From positions 992,001 through 1,056,000 of the forward strand of contig CAWBTA010000015.1 of assembly GCA_963791625.1 (NCBI GenBank): 64,000 bases of DNA. The letters are read 5' to 3'. How positions within the stretch are numbered: position 1 is the stretch's first letter; every line of letters starts with the position of its first letter. The translations under genes and the position numbers were made by a program. This stretch comes from JANMCE01 sp963791625. Lineage in GTDB: Bacteria > Actinomycetota > Acidimicrobiia > Acidimicrobiales > Ilumatobacteraceae. The notes under the pieces are model-generated. The model was not told the origin of the DNA, made no database searches, and saw only the letters and a program-made list of their open reading frames with translations. Shown here in pieces: positions 37,022 to 44,523 of the stretch.

Positions 37022-37713
37022 CGGACCTGCGGGTCCGAGTCGACGACGGGTGGAAGAGACGCCACGAACGCGGCGATGATTTCGGCAACCTCGGTGGCGT
37101 GCGACGCCTCGTGCATAGCGTGTTCGCCACCCTCCACCACCACGAGCCGAGCGTGAGCCATCTTGCGTTCGATGTACTGCCCGGATGCCGTGTACTCGGG
37201 CCGGTCAGCGCCGCCCGCGAGCACGAGGGTGGGAATGGTGATTTCGGCGAGGCGATCCATCACCACGCTGTCGTGCTGCAGGTTCAGTTCTGCTGCTTGA
37301 ACCGGCACGCCGAAACGGTGTGCGTTTCGGCGCGAGCGCTCATTCCACTGCTCGCGCTTCTCGGGGTCGCGGAAGCCTGGCCCGGTGTTGAGCACGATGA
37401 TCCCGCGAGCGACATTCGGGCGAGTAGCCGCGTGCGCCATGGCCAGGTAGCCACCGAGCGAATGACCAACCAGAACCGCGGGCGGAAGCGTGGCGAGGAG
37501 TTCATCGATGTCCGCGAGCGCAGCGTCACGCGTGTATTCAGCCGGGTCCTCGGGCACGGGTGAGGCACCGTGGCCGAGCAGGTCAAGGGCGACAACGCGG
37601 TGGGTCGGAGCGAGAAGCTTCATGCAAGTGGCCCATGTGGCCGACGACGAGCCCATGCCGTGCAAGAACACCACGGTTGGCCCTGTTCCTTGTTCCACCA
37701 CGTTCAATCGCAT
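37018..37713 (-). CDS. Alpha/beta hydrolase (meta-cleavage product hydrolase-like)
   Basis: A 231-residue alpha/beta hydrolase: oxyanion segment VVFLHGMGSSSATW, nucleophile elbow LVGHSLGGYLAMA, acid in LVLAGGADRPEY and His in VVVEGGEHAMHEA. Start ATG 37713 (MRLNVVEQGTG) is typical; the 38 residues from 37827 would overlap the GntR gene. It resembles hydrolases that split C-C bonds of meta-cleavage products, and the neighbouring extradiol dioxygenase and FAH genes support that, though esterase function is possible. Confidence 0.8.
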   Translation of the reverse strand: MRLNVVEQGTGPTVVFLHGMGSSSATWATCMKLLAPTHRVVALDLLGHGASPVPEDPAEYTRDAALADIDELLATLPPAVLVGHSLGGYLAMAHAATRPNVARGIIVLNTGPGFRDPEKREQWNERSRRNAHRFGVPVQAAELNLQHDSVVMDRLAEITIPTLVLAGGADRPEYTASGQYIERKMAHARLVVVEGGEHAMHEASHATEVAEIIAAFVASLPPVVDSDPQVR

Positions 37714-37748
37714 CGGCCGCACGCTACTGGCCGAGTCGGGTTGCGAGC

Positions 37749-38417
37749 TCAACCGCTGGTGACGTCGGAGCTTTCGACGACGAATCGGGCGGTGTGCCGC
37801 AAATGCTGCTGCAGTAGTTCGACGCATCGCTCCACGTCTCGCGACAACGCGGTGGCGAGCAACTCGGCGTGCTCGGCACCGATGTTCCGTTGTGACCCGG
37901 GGCCTCGGGCTGACCAGTGTCGGTACAATTCAGCCTCGTCGAACAGACGCTGCCGAATCCCGACGAGGGTGGCGTTCGGGCAGCCCGCGGCGAGCACCGT
38001 ATGGAACCGCCGATGGGCAACCATCCATGCCGGGTTCAGCGCCTGCTCAAGGCGGGGCGACGTCACACTGAGTACATGATGGGCGGCCAACAACGACGCC
38101 TCCCATTCGGTGTCGCCGTGGACGACTGATTCATGCACGGTGAGTCCCTCGATCTCGCATCGTGCCCACGTCAGATCCGAGAGGTGTTCCGGCGACAAGG
38201 TTCGTGCCCGAAAGCCGGTTTGCGGTGTCGATTCAAGCAATCCCTCGCTCGCCAGACGGGTAACCGCTTCACGGACCACGCCCAGGCTCACCTCGTTGGC
38301 CGCGGCCAACTCACCGAGGTGCAGCCGGGTGCCGGGAGCAATCTGACCGTGAAGAACGGCCTGCCGAAGCTCCGTGTACACATCCTCGGTGAGCGATCGT
38401 CCCTGCCGCTGGCGCAT
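37749..38417 (-). CDS. GntR family regulator, FCD/FadR type
   Basis: A 222-residue regulator: winged HTH (YTELRQAVLHGQIAPGTRLH, then LAAANEVSLGVVREAVTRL) and an all-helical FCD ligand domain with metal-type residues (Asp/His) in ESVVHGDTEWEASLLAAHH and RFHTVLAAG. It is divergent from the catabolic genes beginning at 38572, and the 154-base gap holds repeated AATCGAT boxes. It probably represses the meta-cleavage operon until an acid intermediate binds. Confidence 0.85.
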   Translation of the reverse strand: MRQRQGRSLTEDVYTELRQAVLHGQIAPGTRLHLGELAAANEVSLGVVREAVTRLASEGLLESTPQTGFRARTLSPEHLSDLTWARCEIEGLTVHESVVHGDTEWEASLLAAHHVLSVTSPRLEQALNPAWMVAHRRFHTVLAAGCPNATLVGIRQRLFDEAELYRHWSARGPGSQRNIGAEHAELLATALSRDVERCVELLQQHLRHTARFVVESSDVTSG

Positions 38418-38465
38418 GTCGCGAAAGCTATCCCAGATTCGGCCGAGGGTCTGATATTCCCCACC

Positions 38466-38525
38466 AAATCGATTCTGGGCACCTCGTGTCCCTTAACAAT
38501 CGATGACTGGTTGACAAATCGATTT
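38466..38525. promoter_or_regulatory. Probable GntR operator array (AATCGAT boxes)
   Basis: AAATCGATT at 38466-38474, AATCGAT at 38498-38504 and the palindrome AAATCGATTT at 38516-38525 lie between the divergent GntR gene and the FAH-type gene. The last site is flanked by TTGA...TCAA, giving a longer imperfect palindrome as expected for a dimeric FCD-type repressor. Confidence 0.6.
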
Positions 38526-38571
38526 CAATGTCCGAAACTCAGCGTGTTCGCAACGTCAAAGGGGTTTGAGC

Positions 38572-39417
38572 ATGCGCCTAGGAAACCTGAACGATCGGGC
38601 TGTTCTGATTCTCGATGCCGGAGCAGTAGATGTAGCAGAGGCATCGGGCGGGCGGTTTGGGCCGTCGATTGCCGCGTGCTACCACGACTGGGAAGCGTTC
38701 ACCGCGTGGGCGAGTTCCGCTGACCAATCGATGGATCTTGCAAAGCCTTACGACGCAGCTGACCTGAAGTCACCGTCACCCACGCCGCTGCAGTCGTTCG
38801 GCATCGGTATGAACTACGCCGGCCACGCCGCCGAGGTCGGGGTACCAAACCCTGAATATCCACCGACGTTCACGAAGTTTCCGAGTTGCATTACCGGCCC
38901 ATACGCCACGGTGACTCTCCCGAGCGACGGGATCGACTGGGAGGTCGAGCTCGTTGTCGTCATCGGCCGCACCGCTCACAATGTGGCCGAGGCGGACGCG
39001 TGGTCGCACATCGCCGGGCTTACCATCGGGCAAGACCTGTCGAACCGCGCGGTGCAGCTGCGCCCACCGGTGCCCCAGTTCAGCCTTGGAAAATCCTTCC
39101 CCGGATTCGGACCGATGGGGCCGTGGCTGGTCACCCCCGACGAGTTCGACAACCCCGACGACCTTGCGCTGTCGTGCACCATCGACGGGGAAGTCATGCA
39201 GTCATCCCGCACCAGCGACTTGATCTTTTCGGTGCCTGCCCTCATCGAGCAACTCTCCGCGATCGTCACCTTGGTACCGGGTGACGTGATCTTCACCGGC
39301 ACGCCCGCGGGTGTTGGCGCCGCTCGCAAACCGCCTCGCTTCCTGAAGCCGGGCGAGGTTCTCATTTCAATGATCGAGGGCATCGGCTCTATCACCACCA
39401 ACTTCGTCGGAGCGTGA
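38572..39417 (+). CDS. Fumarylacetoacetate hydrolase family protein
   Basis: A 281-residue FAH-fold enzyme. The core begins at FGIGMNYAGHAAEVG, with metal ligands in WEVELVVVIGR (Glu-x-Glu) and AGLTIGQDLSNRAVQ (Asp), then KSFPGFGPMGPWLVTPDEF and the ending TGTPAGVGAARKP. Such enzymes act as acylpyruvate hydrolases, 2-oxopent-4-enoate hydratases or oxaloacetate decarboxylases. First in an operon with an extradiol dioxygenase and flavin monooxygenase, so it likely handles the end product of ring cleavage. ATG 38572 is chosen over TTG 38566. Confidence 0.85.
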   Translation: MRLGNLNDRAVLILDAGAVDVAEASGGRFGPSIAACYHDWEAFTAWASSADQSMDLAKPYDAADLKSPSPTPLQSFGIGMNYAGHAAEVGVPNPEYPPTFTKFPSCITGPYATVTLPSDGIDWEVELVVVIGRTAHNVAEADAWSHIAGLTIGQDLSNRAVQLRPPVPQFSLGKSFPGFGPMGPWLVTPDEFDNPDDLALSCTIDGEVMQSSRTSDLIFSVPALIEQLSAIVTLVPGDVIFTGTPAGVGAARKPPRFLKPGEVLISMIEGIGSITTNFVGA

Positions 39418-39418
39418 C

Positions 39419-40306
39419 ATGAACATCGAACTTGCCTATCTTGCCGTCGAAGTAGCCGATGTCGAAGGTGTCGCTGCCGTCCTTGGAGGCGTCGCCGGCA
39501 TGATCCCGGGCGCTTCCACCGACAGCGCTACGACGTGGCGCAATGACGACCGAGCCCACCGCATCATTGTTTCCGAAGGCCCAGCCGACGACGCAACAGC
39601 TATCGGCTTCGCGCTCCCGTCCGGGGCCGCGGCGTCTGAAGTTGCCGACCGTTTGGCGTCGCTCGGGTACCCCATTGAGATCGGTTCGCAGGCCGACTGC
39701 GAGGCCCGCCGAGTAGATGGGCTGTGGCGCACGGTCGCCCCGTGGGGTGTCCCTGTCGAGATCGTTTACGGCCTGGCGCAGCACCCTGAGCCGTTCGTGT
39801 CGGCCTTGATGCCGGGCGGTTTCAAAACCGATGGTGTCGGGTTCGGGCACTGCGTGTTCATGGTGCCCAATGCCGACGACGCCCACGCGTTCGTCGTTGA
39901 CGGCCTCGGGATGCGGCAGACCGATTGGCTCGATCTAACCGTCGCCCCCGGCGTGACGGTCTCCGGCCGCTTTTATCACGGGAATTCGCGCCACCACACC
40001 CTGGCGTTGATCTGCCCTCCCGGACCACCAGCACCCAAGAAACTGCACCACGTCATGGTCGAGACGAACACATCCGATGACGTCGGCGCCGCGTTCGACC
40101 GAGCGTTCGCCGCCGGCCATCCGATACCGAACGGGCTTGGTAAACACGACAACGACAAGATGTTCAGCTTCTACACAATGACCCCGGCCGGGTTCCAAGT
40201 TGAGGTCGGCTTTGGCGCTCGCGAGGTAGGGCCGGAGTGGGCCGAGAACCGGGCCTACGACTCCATCAGTCTGTGGGGCCACCAGCCCGTCACCCGGCCA
40301 GCCTGA
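39419..40306 (+). CDS. Type I extradiol dioxygenase (VOC superfamily)
   Basis: A 295-residue two-domain VOC enzyme. The C-terminal domain holds the 2-His-1-carboxylate set: His in GVGFGHCVFMV, His in KKLHHVMVET and Glu in GFQVEVGFGAR. Conserved YHGNSRHHTLAL with second-sphere histidines is as in BphC/HsaC-type catechol 2,3-dioxygenases. It opens a catecholic ring by meta-cleavage. It starts two bases after the FAH stop. The preferred catechol is not deducible. Confidence 0.85.
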   Translation: MNIELAYLAVEVADVEGVAAVLGGVAGMIPGASTDSATTWRNDDRAHRIIVSEGPADDATAIGFALPSGAAASEVADRLASLGYPIEIGSQADCEARRVDGLWRTVAPWGVPVEIVYGLAQHPEPFVSALMPGGFKTDGVGFGHCVFMVPNADDAHAFVVDGLGMRQTDWLDLTVAPGVTVSGRFYHGNSRHHTLALICPPGPPAPKKLHHVMVETNTSDDVGAAFDRAFAAGHPIPNGLGKHDNDKMFSFYTMTPAGFQVEVGFGAREVGPEWAENRAYDSISLWGHQPVTRPA

Positions 40307-40307
40307 C

Positions 40308-41845
40308 ATGACCACCGAGGAGGAGACTACGACGTCGCTATCGTCGGCTACGGCCCCGTCGGCCAAGTACTCGCCGCTCTGCTCGGTCACCAAGGCCACC
40401 GCGTCGTGGTACTCGAACGACACCACGGCATCTACCCGCTCCCCCGTGCCGTACGCATGGACGGCGAAGTCCAGCGGATCCTGCAGCACATCGGCTTGAT
40501 GGATGACATCGCGCACGAACTCTTGCCTGTTTCGAACTACACCTGGTTCGGTGCCGATGGCGACCCCATCTTGGAGATCAAGATCCCGCCCCACCCGTCC
40601 GGCTGGGCGGACGTTCTGTTTCACCAGCCAACCGTCGAGACCGCGCTACGAGCCAACGTCGCCGGCATCGCGAATGTTGATGTGCGGTTGGGCTGGATGG
40701 TCGACGGCGTTTCCCAGACGGCGAGCGAAGTGGCAATCTCGGCGACATCCGATCGCGGCGATGCGGCAACGATCCGGGCTCGCTATGTCGTTGGCGCCGA
40801 TGGCGCGAACTCGGTTGTTCGCCAAGCTGCCGGCATCGGTCAGGTCGACCTTGGCTTCTCGGAATTCTGGCTCGTGGTCGATATTCGGCCGTTCGACATG
40901 GCCGACTTCGACCACCTCCCGACCGCGTGCCAGCTGTGCGATCCGAAACGACCGGTGACCATCGTTGGCAATGGAACGCATCATCGACGCTGGGAGTTCA
41001 TGTTGCTCCCCGGCGAAACCCCGGAAGACTTCGCCGACCCGGCGCGCGTCTGGGAACTGCTCGGCGACGTCACCGGCCCCGATCGGGCCGAGTTGGTGCG
41101 ACACGCCGTCTACAACTTCCGCTCGCAGATCGCCGAGACCCTGCAGGCCGACCGAATCTTTCTGGCCGGCGACGCCGCCCACGTGATGCCTCCGTTCATG
41201 GGTGAAGGCATGTGCACCGGTATCCGTGACGCCAACAATTTGGCCTGGAAGCTCGACCTTGTCCTCCGCGACCTCGCCTCACACGACGTCCTTCAGTCCT
41301 ACGCGCCCGAACGCCTGCCGTTCGTGCACCACTCGGTCCACGTGTCGGTCGAAATGGGCAAGGTCTCGTGTCTGCTTGATCCGATGGCCGCCGCAGGCCG
41401 GGACGCGGCGATGCGGTCCGGCGTGGCACCGCCCCCTCCGCCACCGCCCCGTATGTCGGGCCCGGTCATCAACGCTGACGCGTCGGATGCCCTCGCTGGA
41501 TCACTGTCGGTGCAGGGCACGCTCACCGGCTCCGATGGCGTGGATCGGCGAGCCGATGAGGTGCTCGGCGCTGGCTTCAGCCTTATCGCTCGAACGGGCG
41601 ACCCATTCACCGCGATCGATGCCGAAACGTTGACGTGGTTCGGGTGGATCGGCGGCACGACCGCAACCCTCGACCCGACGGTCGACGGGTGCATTCGCGA
41701 TGCTGACGGTCGGCTGACCGGGTGGCTCGAAAGCCACGACGCGGCCGTGGTGCTGTCGCGACCCGACCAATATGTGTACGGATCAAGCCCCCGCATCGAA
41801 GGCGCATCGGTACTTCTCGATCAACTCCGACGTTCGCTGCGATGA
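40308..41845 (+). CDS. FAD-dependent aromatic hydroxylase, MhpA/PheA type (N-terminal frame interruption)
   Basis: The coding frame reads YDVAIVGYGPVGQVLAALLG (FAD Rossmann), VLERHHGIYPLPRAVRMDGE, and RIFLAGDAAHVMPPFMGEGM (second FAD motif), giving a class A flavoprotein monooxygenase of about 510 residues. No start lies in this frame after the upstream stop. The ATG at 40308 reads MTTEEE and needs a frame change before YDV around 40320-40330 (one lost or two extra bases; length agrees). It would hydroxylate a phenolic substrate for the dioxygenase encoded just before it. Confidence 0.8.
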
Positions 41846-41851
41846 CTCTTG

Positions 41852-41889
41852 TGGCGTCAGACGCCATGAGCGCCTGACGCTAGCGTCAG
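41852..41889. terminator. Two adjacent palindromes after the catabolic operon
   Basis: GGCGTC-A-GACGCC at 41853-41865 and the perfect 16-base palindrome CTGACGCTAGCGTCAG at 41874-41889 follow the monooxygenase stop. They lie between convergent genes and probably terminate transcription. Confidence 0.55.
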
Positions 41890-42040
41890 AGTCGTGGGCC
41901 GACCCAACGGCGACTGGCACGACGACCTCCCATAGGCCCGCTGGTGCCTTCCATCACCACGAGCCAGTTCGTGGCGGCACACGAAGAAGCCGTCACCGCG
42001 ACTGGGCGGCGACGGCTTCTGATGCGTTCGCTACGACGAA

Positions 42041-42778
42041 CTACTTGCCTTTGCCACCACCGTGGCCGCTGTTGTCATCGCCCCCATGGTCATCGCCACC
42101 ACCGTGGTTGTCGTCGCCACCGTGGTTATCGTCGCCACCGTGGTTATCGTCGCCACGGCCGCCGTGGTCATCGCTCGTGACAGAGGAAGAACCACTGGTG
42201 ACCGACGACGTTGTCGGAGCGGAATTCCCTGGCGCACTGACCGACGAGTGGCTGTCGTCGTTACCGCGACCGCCATGGTCGTCGCCATTACCGTCGTCGT
42301 TACCGCGACCGCCATGGTCGTCGCCATTGTCGTTGTCTCCATCATCAATGGAGGTGGATGGGGAGGTCGAGGCACCGCCGACAGCAGCGCAGCGCGAATC
42401 GTTGGCGTGCTCTGGCTCGCGGCATCGATCACCATGGTCATCGATGCTGGTTACGGGACTCGACACGTTGGTTGTTTGCGAAGAGGTGGGAACCGAAACA
42501 GGCACGGAAGCGGCGCTGCTCCCCGGTGTCGATACGGCCGAGGTGGAAGGATTGACCGAAACCGATGGTGCGCTGACCGAGCTACTCGACGGGCTGCTGA
42601 CGGAACTGCTCGCCGGGATGCTCGCTGAGCTACTCGACGGGCTGCTGGATGGGGTGGTGAGTTCAACTCGTGGTCGGTCGTTAAAGCGTGGTGCTTGCGT
42701 CTGGACTGCGGCATATGCCGGCCCAACGATGCCGACGATGCCGGCAGTTATCGCGAAGGCTGCGACTGATCGTTTCAT
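42041..42778 (-). CDS. Secreted Ser-rich, Asp/His/Gly-repeat protein
   Basis: A 245-residue exported protein. Signal peptide (MKRSVAAFAITAGIVGIVGPAYA), then a Ser/Pro/Val stalk (residues 40-110), a Cys pair in DRCREPEHANDSRCAAVGG, and a tail of DDHGGRGNDDGNG and DDNHGG tandem repeats. AAGGAG precedes the ATG. The repeat DNA is itself tandem (36 bases starting at 42255 recur at 42294; 18-base units at 42100-42160), so length may vary between strains. Asp/His-rich tails often bind divalent metal; that role is inferred. Confidence 0.65.
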   Translation of the reverse strand: MKRSVAAFAITAGIVGIVGPAYAAVQTQAPRFNDRPRVELTTPSSSPSSSSASIPASSSVSSPSSSSVSAPSVSVNPSTSAVSTPGSSAASVPVSVPTSSQTTNVSSPVTSIDDHGDRCREPEHANDSRCAAVGGASTSPSTSIDDGDNDNGDDHGGRGNDDGNGDDHGGRGNDDSHSSVSAPGNSAPTTSSVTSGSSSVTSDDHGGRGDDNHGGDDNHGGDDNHGGGDDHGGDDNSGHGGGKGK

Positions 42779-42881
42779 TTTGAATCTCCTTGATGGGGGT
42801 GAGTGGCTGCCCCTTCATGGAACTCCCCACCGCGGGCGCGCCGGTAGTGGACCTTGGTAGTACGACCATTGGGTCGGGGGT

Positions 42882-43349
42882 TCAGGTCGGGCGAATGAAG
42901 TTGCCGTGCTCGTCGAAGACGAGGTCGGCGAGTTCGCCTTCGTGTACCTCGGCATCGGTGCGCAGAGCGACCGAAATCTTTTGGTAGTTCCACTTCATGA
43001 CGTCGAGTGTGAGTTCGATGAGCTGCTCGCGTGTGAACTCCGCCTGGAGTTGCGCGACCAGTTCATCGGACAGCACGCCGGGCATCGTCATCATGGAGTC
43101 AGCGAGCCGCAGCGCAATCTTGTGGCGTTCACTGAGGTCGCTCGATTCGTACGCCTGGACCTTCGCGATGGTTGGTTCGTCGAGACCTTGCTGCCTGGCG
43201 ACCGCCAGGCGAAGCGAGAGTCACGTTCGACAGTTGTGATAGCCCGCGCAGCGCAGGCGCATGAGTTCGGTCGTGACCGGGTCGACCGTGTCGAGTAGCA
43301 CGACCGCAGCTGAAAACCTCATGAGAGCGCTACGAAGCGGTGTGCGCAT
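42882..43349 (-). CDS. CMD/AhpD-like protein with in-frame TGA at the CxxC site: probable selenoprotein
   Basis: Reading from ATG 43349 gives MRTPLRSALMRFSAAVV to ELMRLRCAGYHNCRT, then an in-frame TGA (43223-43221, residue 43), then LSLRLAVARQQGLDEPTIAK to VMKWNYQKISVALRTD and the true stop at 42882. The family (carboxymuconolactone decarboxylase/AhpD-like) has a redox C-x-x-C at this point, so TGA replaces the second Cys: C40-R-T-U43. Both sides keep coding bias and frame. A stem-loop fitting a bacterial SECIS follows at once. The ATG overlaps the stop of the upstream CMD-like gene (TGATG). A Cys-to-stop mutation is the alternative. Confidence 0.7.
43193..43210 (-). promoter_or_regulatory. 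SECIS-like stem-loop downstream of the in-frame TGA
   Basis: On the minus strand GCCTGGC-GGTC-GCCAGGC forms a perfect 7-base-pair stem with a GGTC apical loop. The loop starts 18 bases after the TGA and has G in its first two positions, which fits the distance and loop rules established for bacterial SECIS elements. It lies inside the coding region, as SelB-dependent recoding requires. Confidence 0.65.
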
Positions 43350-43783
43350 CAGTTCGCTCCGTCAAATAGGCGATCCCACGTGAGAGTAAGCCGTTGCCGT
43401 TGCTCGATGACCAGCAGGGCCTGGGTGAAGTCGATCAGCCCACTCTCTCCCACCTCACGCTTGAGGCTGTCGACGAGATGATCAGGCATCGAAGCGACGT
43501 CAATGACGAACTGTTCGGTGTACGCCAAGCATGCTCGATCACGAGCCGTGAACGATGGCGATGACGGCCACGACGGAAGGGTCGCGGCCAAGCCGGTCGG
43601 GTCGTCGGCGAGTTCATGTTCGCAGGCAAGCAACATCGCCACGCGTAGTCGAACCTTGTCGAAGAGGTCACCGTCGAGCGCTTCCCGAGCCGCGTCGTAT
43701 GCAGCCACGAGGTCGCGCTGGACGACGACCTGATCAGCCAAGACCGAAGCGATTGCCGATGCCGTCGCGCTCACCGATTCCAC
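43349..43783 (-). CDS. CMD-like helical protein, partner of the TGA-containing gene
   Basis: A 144-residue helical protein. FTARDRACLAYTEQFVIDVA followed by LVDSLKREVGESGLIDFTQA and ALLVIEQRQRLTLTWDRLF is the carboxymuconolactone-decarboxylase/AhpD helical pattern. The canonical CxxC is missing; Cys occurs singly in AMLLACEHEL and RACLAY. Its stop overlaps the start of the TGA-containing gene, so the two are co-translated and may form a hetero-oligomer in which only the other subunit carries the redox pair. Function inferred from family. Confidence 0.7.
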   Translation of the reverse strand: MESVSATASAIASVLADQVVVQRDLVAAYDAAREALDGDLFDKVRLRVAMLLACEHELADDPTGLAATLPSWPSSPSFTARDRACLAYTEQFVIDVASMPDHLVDSLKREVGESGLIDFTQALLVIEQRQRLTLTWDRLFDGAN

Positions 43784-43803
43784 CCTACCGCTCCCTGGTG
43801 AAA

Positions 43804-43911
43804 GCGGTGCGTGCCGGTCTCGATCCCGCTACCTTCCCCTGGACAGGGGGAAAGGTCTTCCACGTGAGCTAACGCACCTTGTTGTTGCAGCTGTAACGAG
43901 TTGGCAGGGCG
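43804..43911. repeat. Direct repeat copy 1 (pair with 45992-46099)
   Basis: About 108 bases, from GCGGTGCGTGC to TTGGCAGGGCG, are closely repeated at 45992-46099. The inner end covers the 3' end of tRNA-Trp. A second shorter match (44100-44145 with 46177-46222) extends the duplication beyond both tRNA genes, which copy 2 lacks. Confidence 0.75.
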
Positions 43912-43975
43912 CAGGGGAATCGAACCCCTGACTGCTGTTTTGGAGACAGCCGTGATACCACTTCACCAGCACCCA
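43902..43975 (-). tRNA. tRNA-Trp (anticodon CCA)
   Basis: Cloverleaf on the minus strand: acceptor TGGGTGC/GCGCCCT, D arm GTGA-AGTGGTA-TCAC, anticodon arm GCTGT-CTCCAAA-ACAGC with CCA at 43943-43941, T arm AGGGG-TTCGATT-CCCCT, discriminator G and an encoded CCA tail. The first acceptor pair is T-T, slightly unusual. Its 3' end is duplicated at 46089-46099. Confidence 0.85.
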
Positions 43976-43979
43976 TCGG

Positions 43980-44053
43980 CGCCCGCCGAGAGAATCGAAC
44001 TCTCAATCTCCTGATTCGTAATCAGGTGCCTTCTTCCATTTGGCCAGACGAGC
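43980..44053 (-). tRNA. tRNA-Arg (anticodon ACG)
   Basis: Cloverleaf on the minus strand: acceptor GCTCGTC/GGCGGGC (with G-T pairs), D stem GCC/GGC, anticodon arm CCTGA-TTACGAA-TCAGG with ACG at 44019-44017, T arm GAGAG-TTCGATT-CTCTC. The CCA end is not fully encoded. It lies five bases from tRNA-Trp in the same direction, so the two are likely co-transcribed. Confidence 0.85.
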
Positions 44054-44179
44054 CCAAGGCGATTCGGGATGATTCCTGGACAGCAGAAGGCCACCCTTTC
44101 GTATCGATTGCAGCTGCCTACGCCATGCCGCTCAACGTACCCGCAGCCGCCACGATCGCGTGGAGCCATTCTGTTGGGG

Positions 44180-44425
44180 ATGATCGCTAACGTCAGAGTC
44201 GTGGATGGCGAACGCTTACATGGCGACAAGGTGATGCTCCGTCGTGCGGTGCTGGCCGACAGGGACGCAATGGTTGCGATCCGCGCGATGCCTGAAGTGC
44301 GACAACGGTGGCGCGGGGACGATCTCGCCGCAGAGTTCATCGACGACATCAACTCGACGGATCTCCACCTGCTCGCCATCGTGATCGATGGTGAGATCGT
44401 CGGTGGGAAAGACGACCTCACATAG
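44180..44425 (+). pseudogene. Truncated GNAT acetyltransferase
   Basis: From ATG 44180 the frame reads VMLRRAVLADRDAMVAIRAM to LHLLAIVIDGEIVGG and stops after 81 residues. This is the N-terminal half of a GNAT acetyltransferase; the acetyl-CoA-binding motif A is missing. A further deleted relic of the same segment seems to lie at 41879-41945 (shared GCTARCGTCAGAGTCGTGG and GACGACCTC-CATAG pieces). Non-functional as an acetyltransferase. Confidence 0.6.
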
Positions 44426-44463
44426 CCCGCCGGACCAGCGAACCCACTCCACCCGGATGTTCC

Positions 44464-44523
44464 TTCATGTTACATTTTTACCTTCATGTTACATCTCATG
44501 TTACATACGTCGTGTAACATGAA
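44464..44523. promoter_or_regulatory. Operator array of ATGTTACAT palindromes
   Basis: TTCATGTTACAT at 44464-44475 and 44483-44494, TCATGTTACAT at 44496-44506 and the inverted TGTAACATGAA at 44513-44523 lie immediately before, and touching, the start codon of the AlbA_2-type gene. Each unit is itself a near-palindrome (ATGT-N-ACAT). The AT-rich block contrasts with its surroundings and suggests autoregulation. Confidence 0.7.

Noticed and set aside
42882..43094. A 70-residue independent gene starting at MMTMPGVL
   Set aside because: It is the C-terminal part of the CMD-like gene that continues upstream through the in-frame TGA to ATG 43349.
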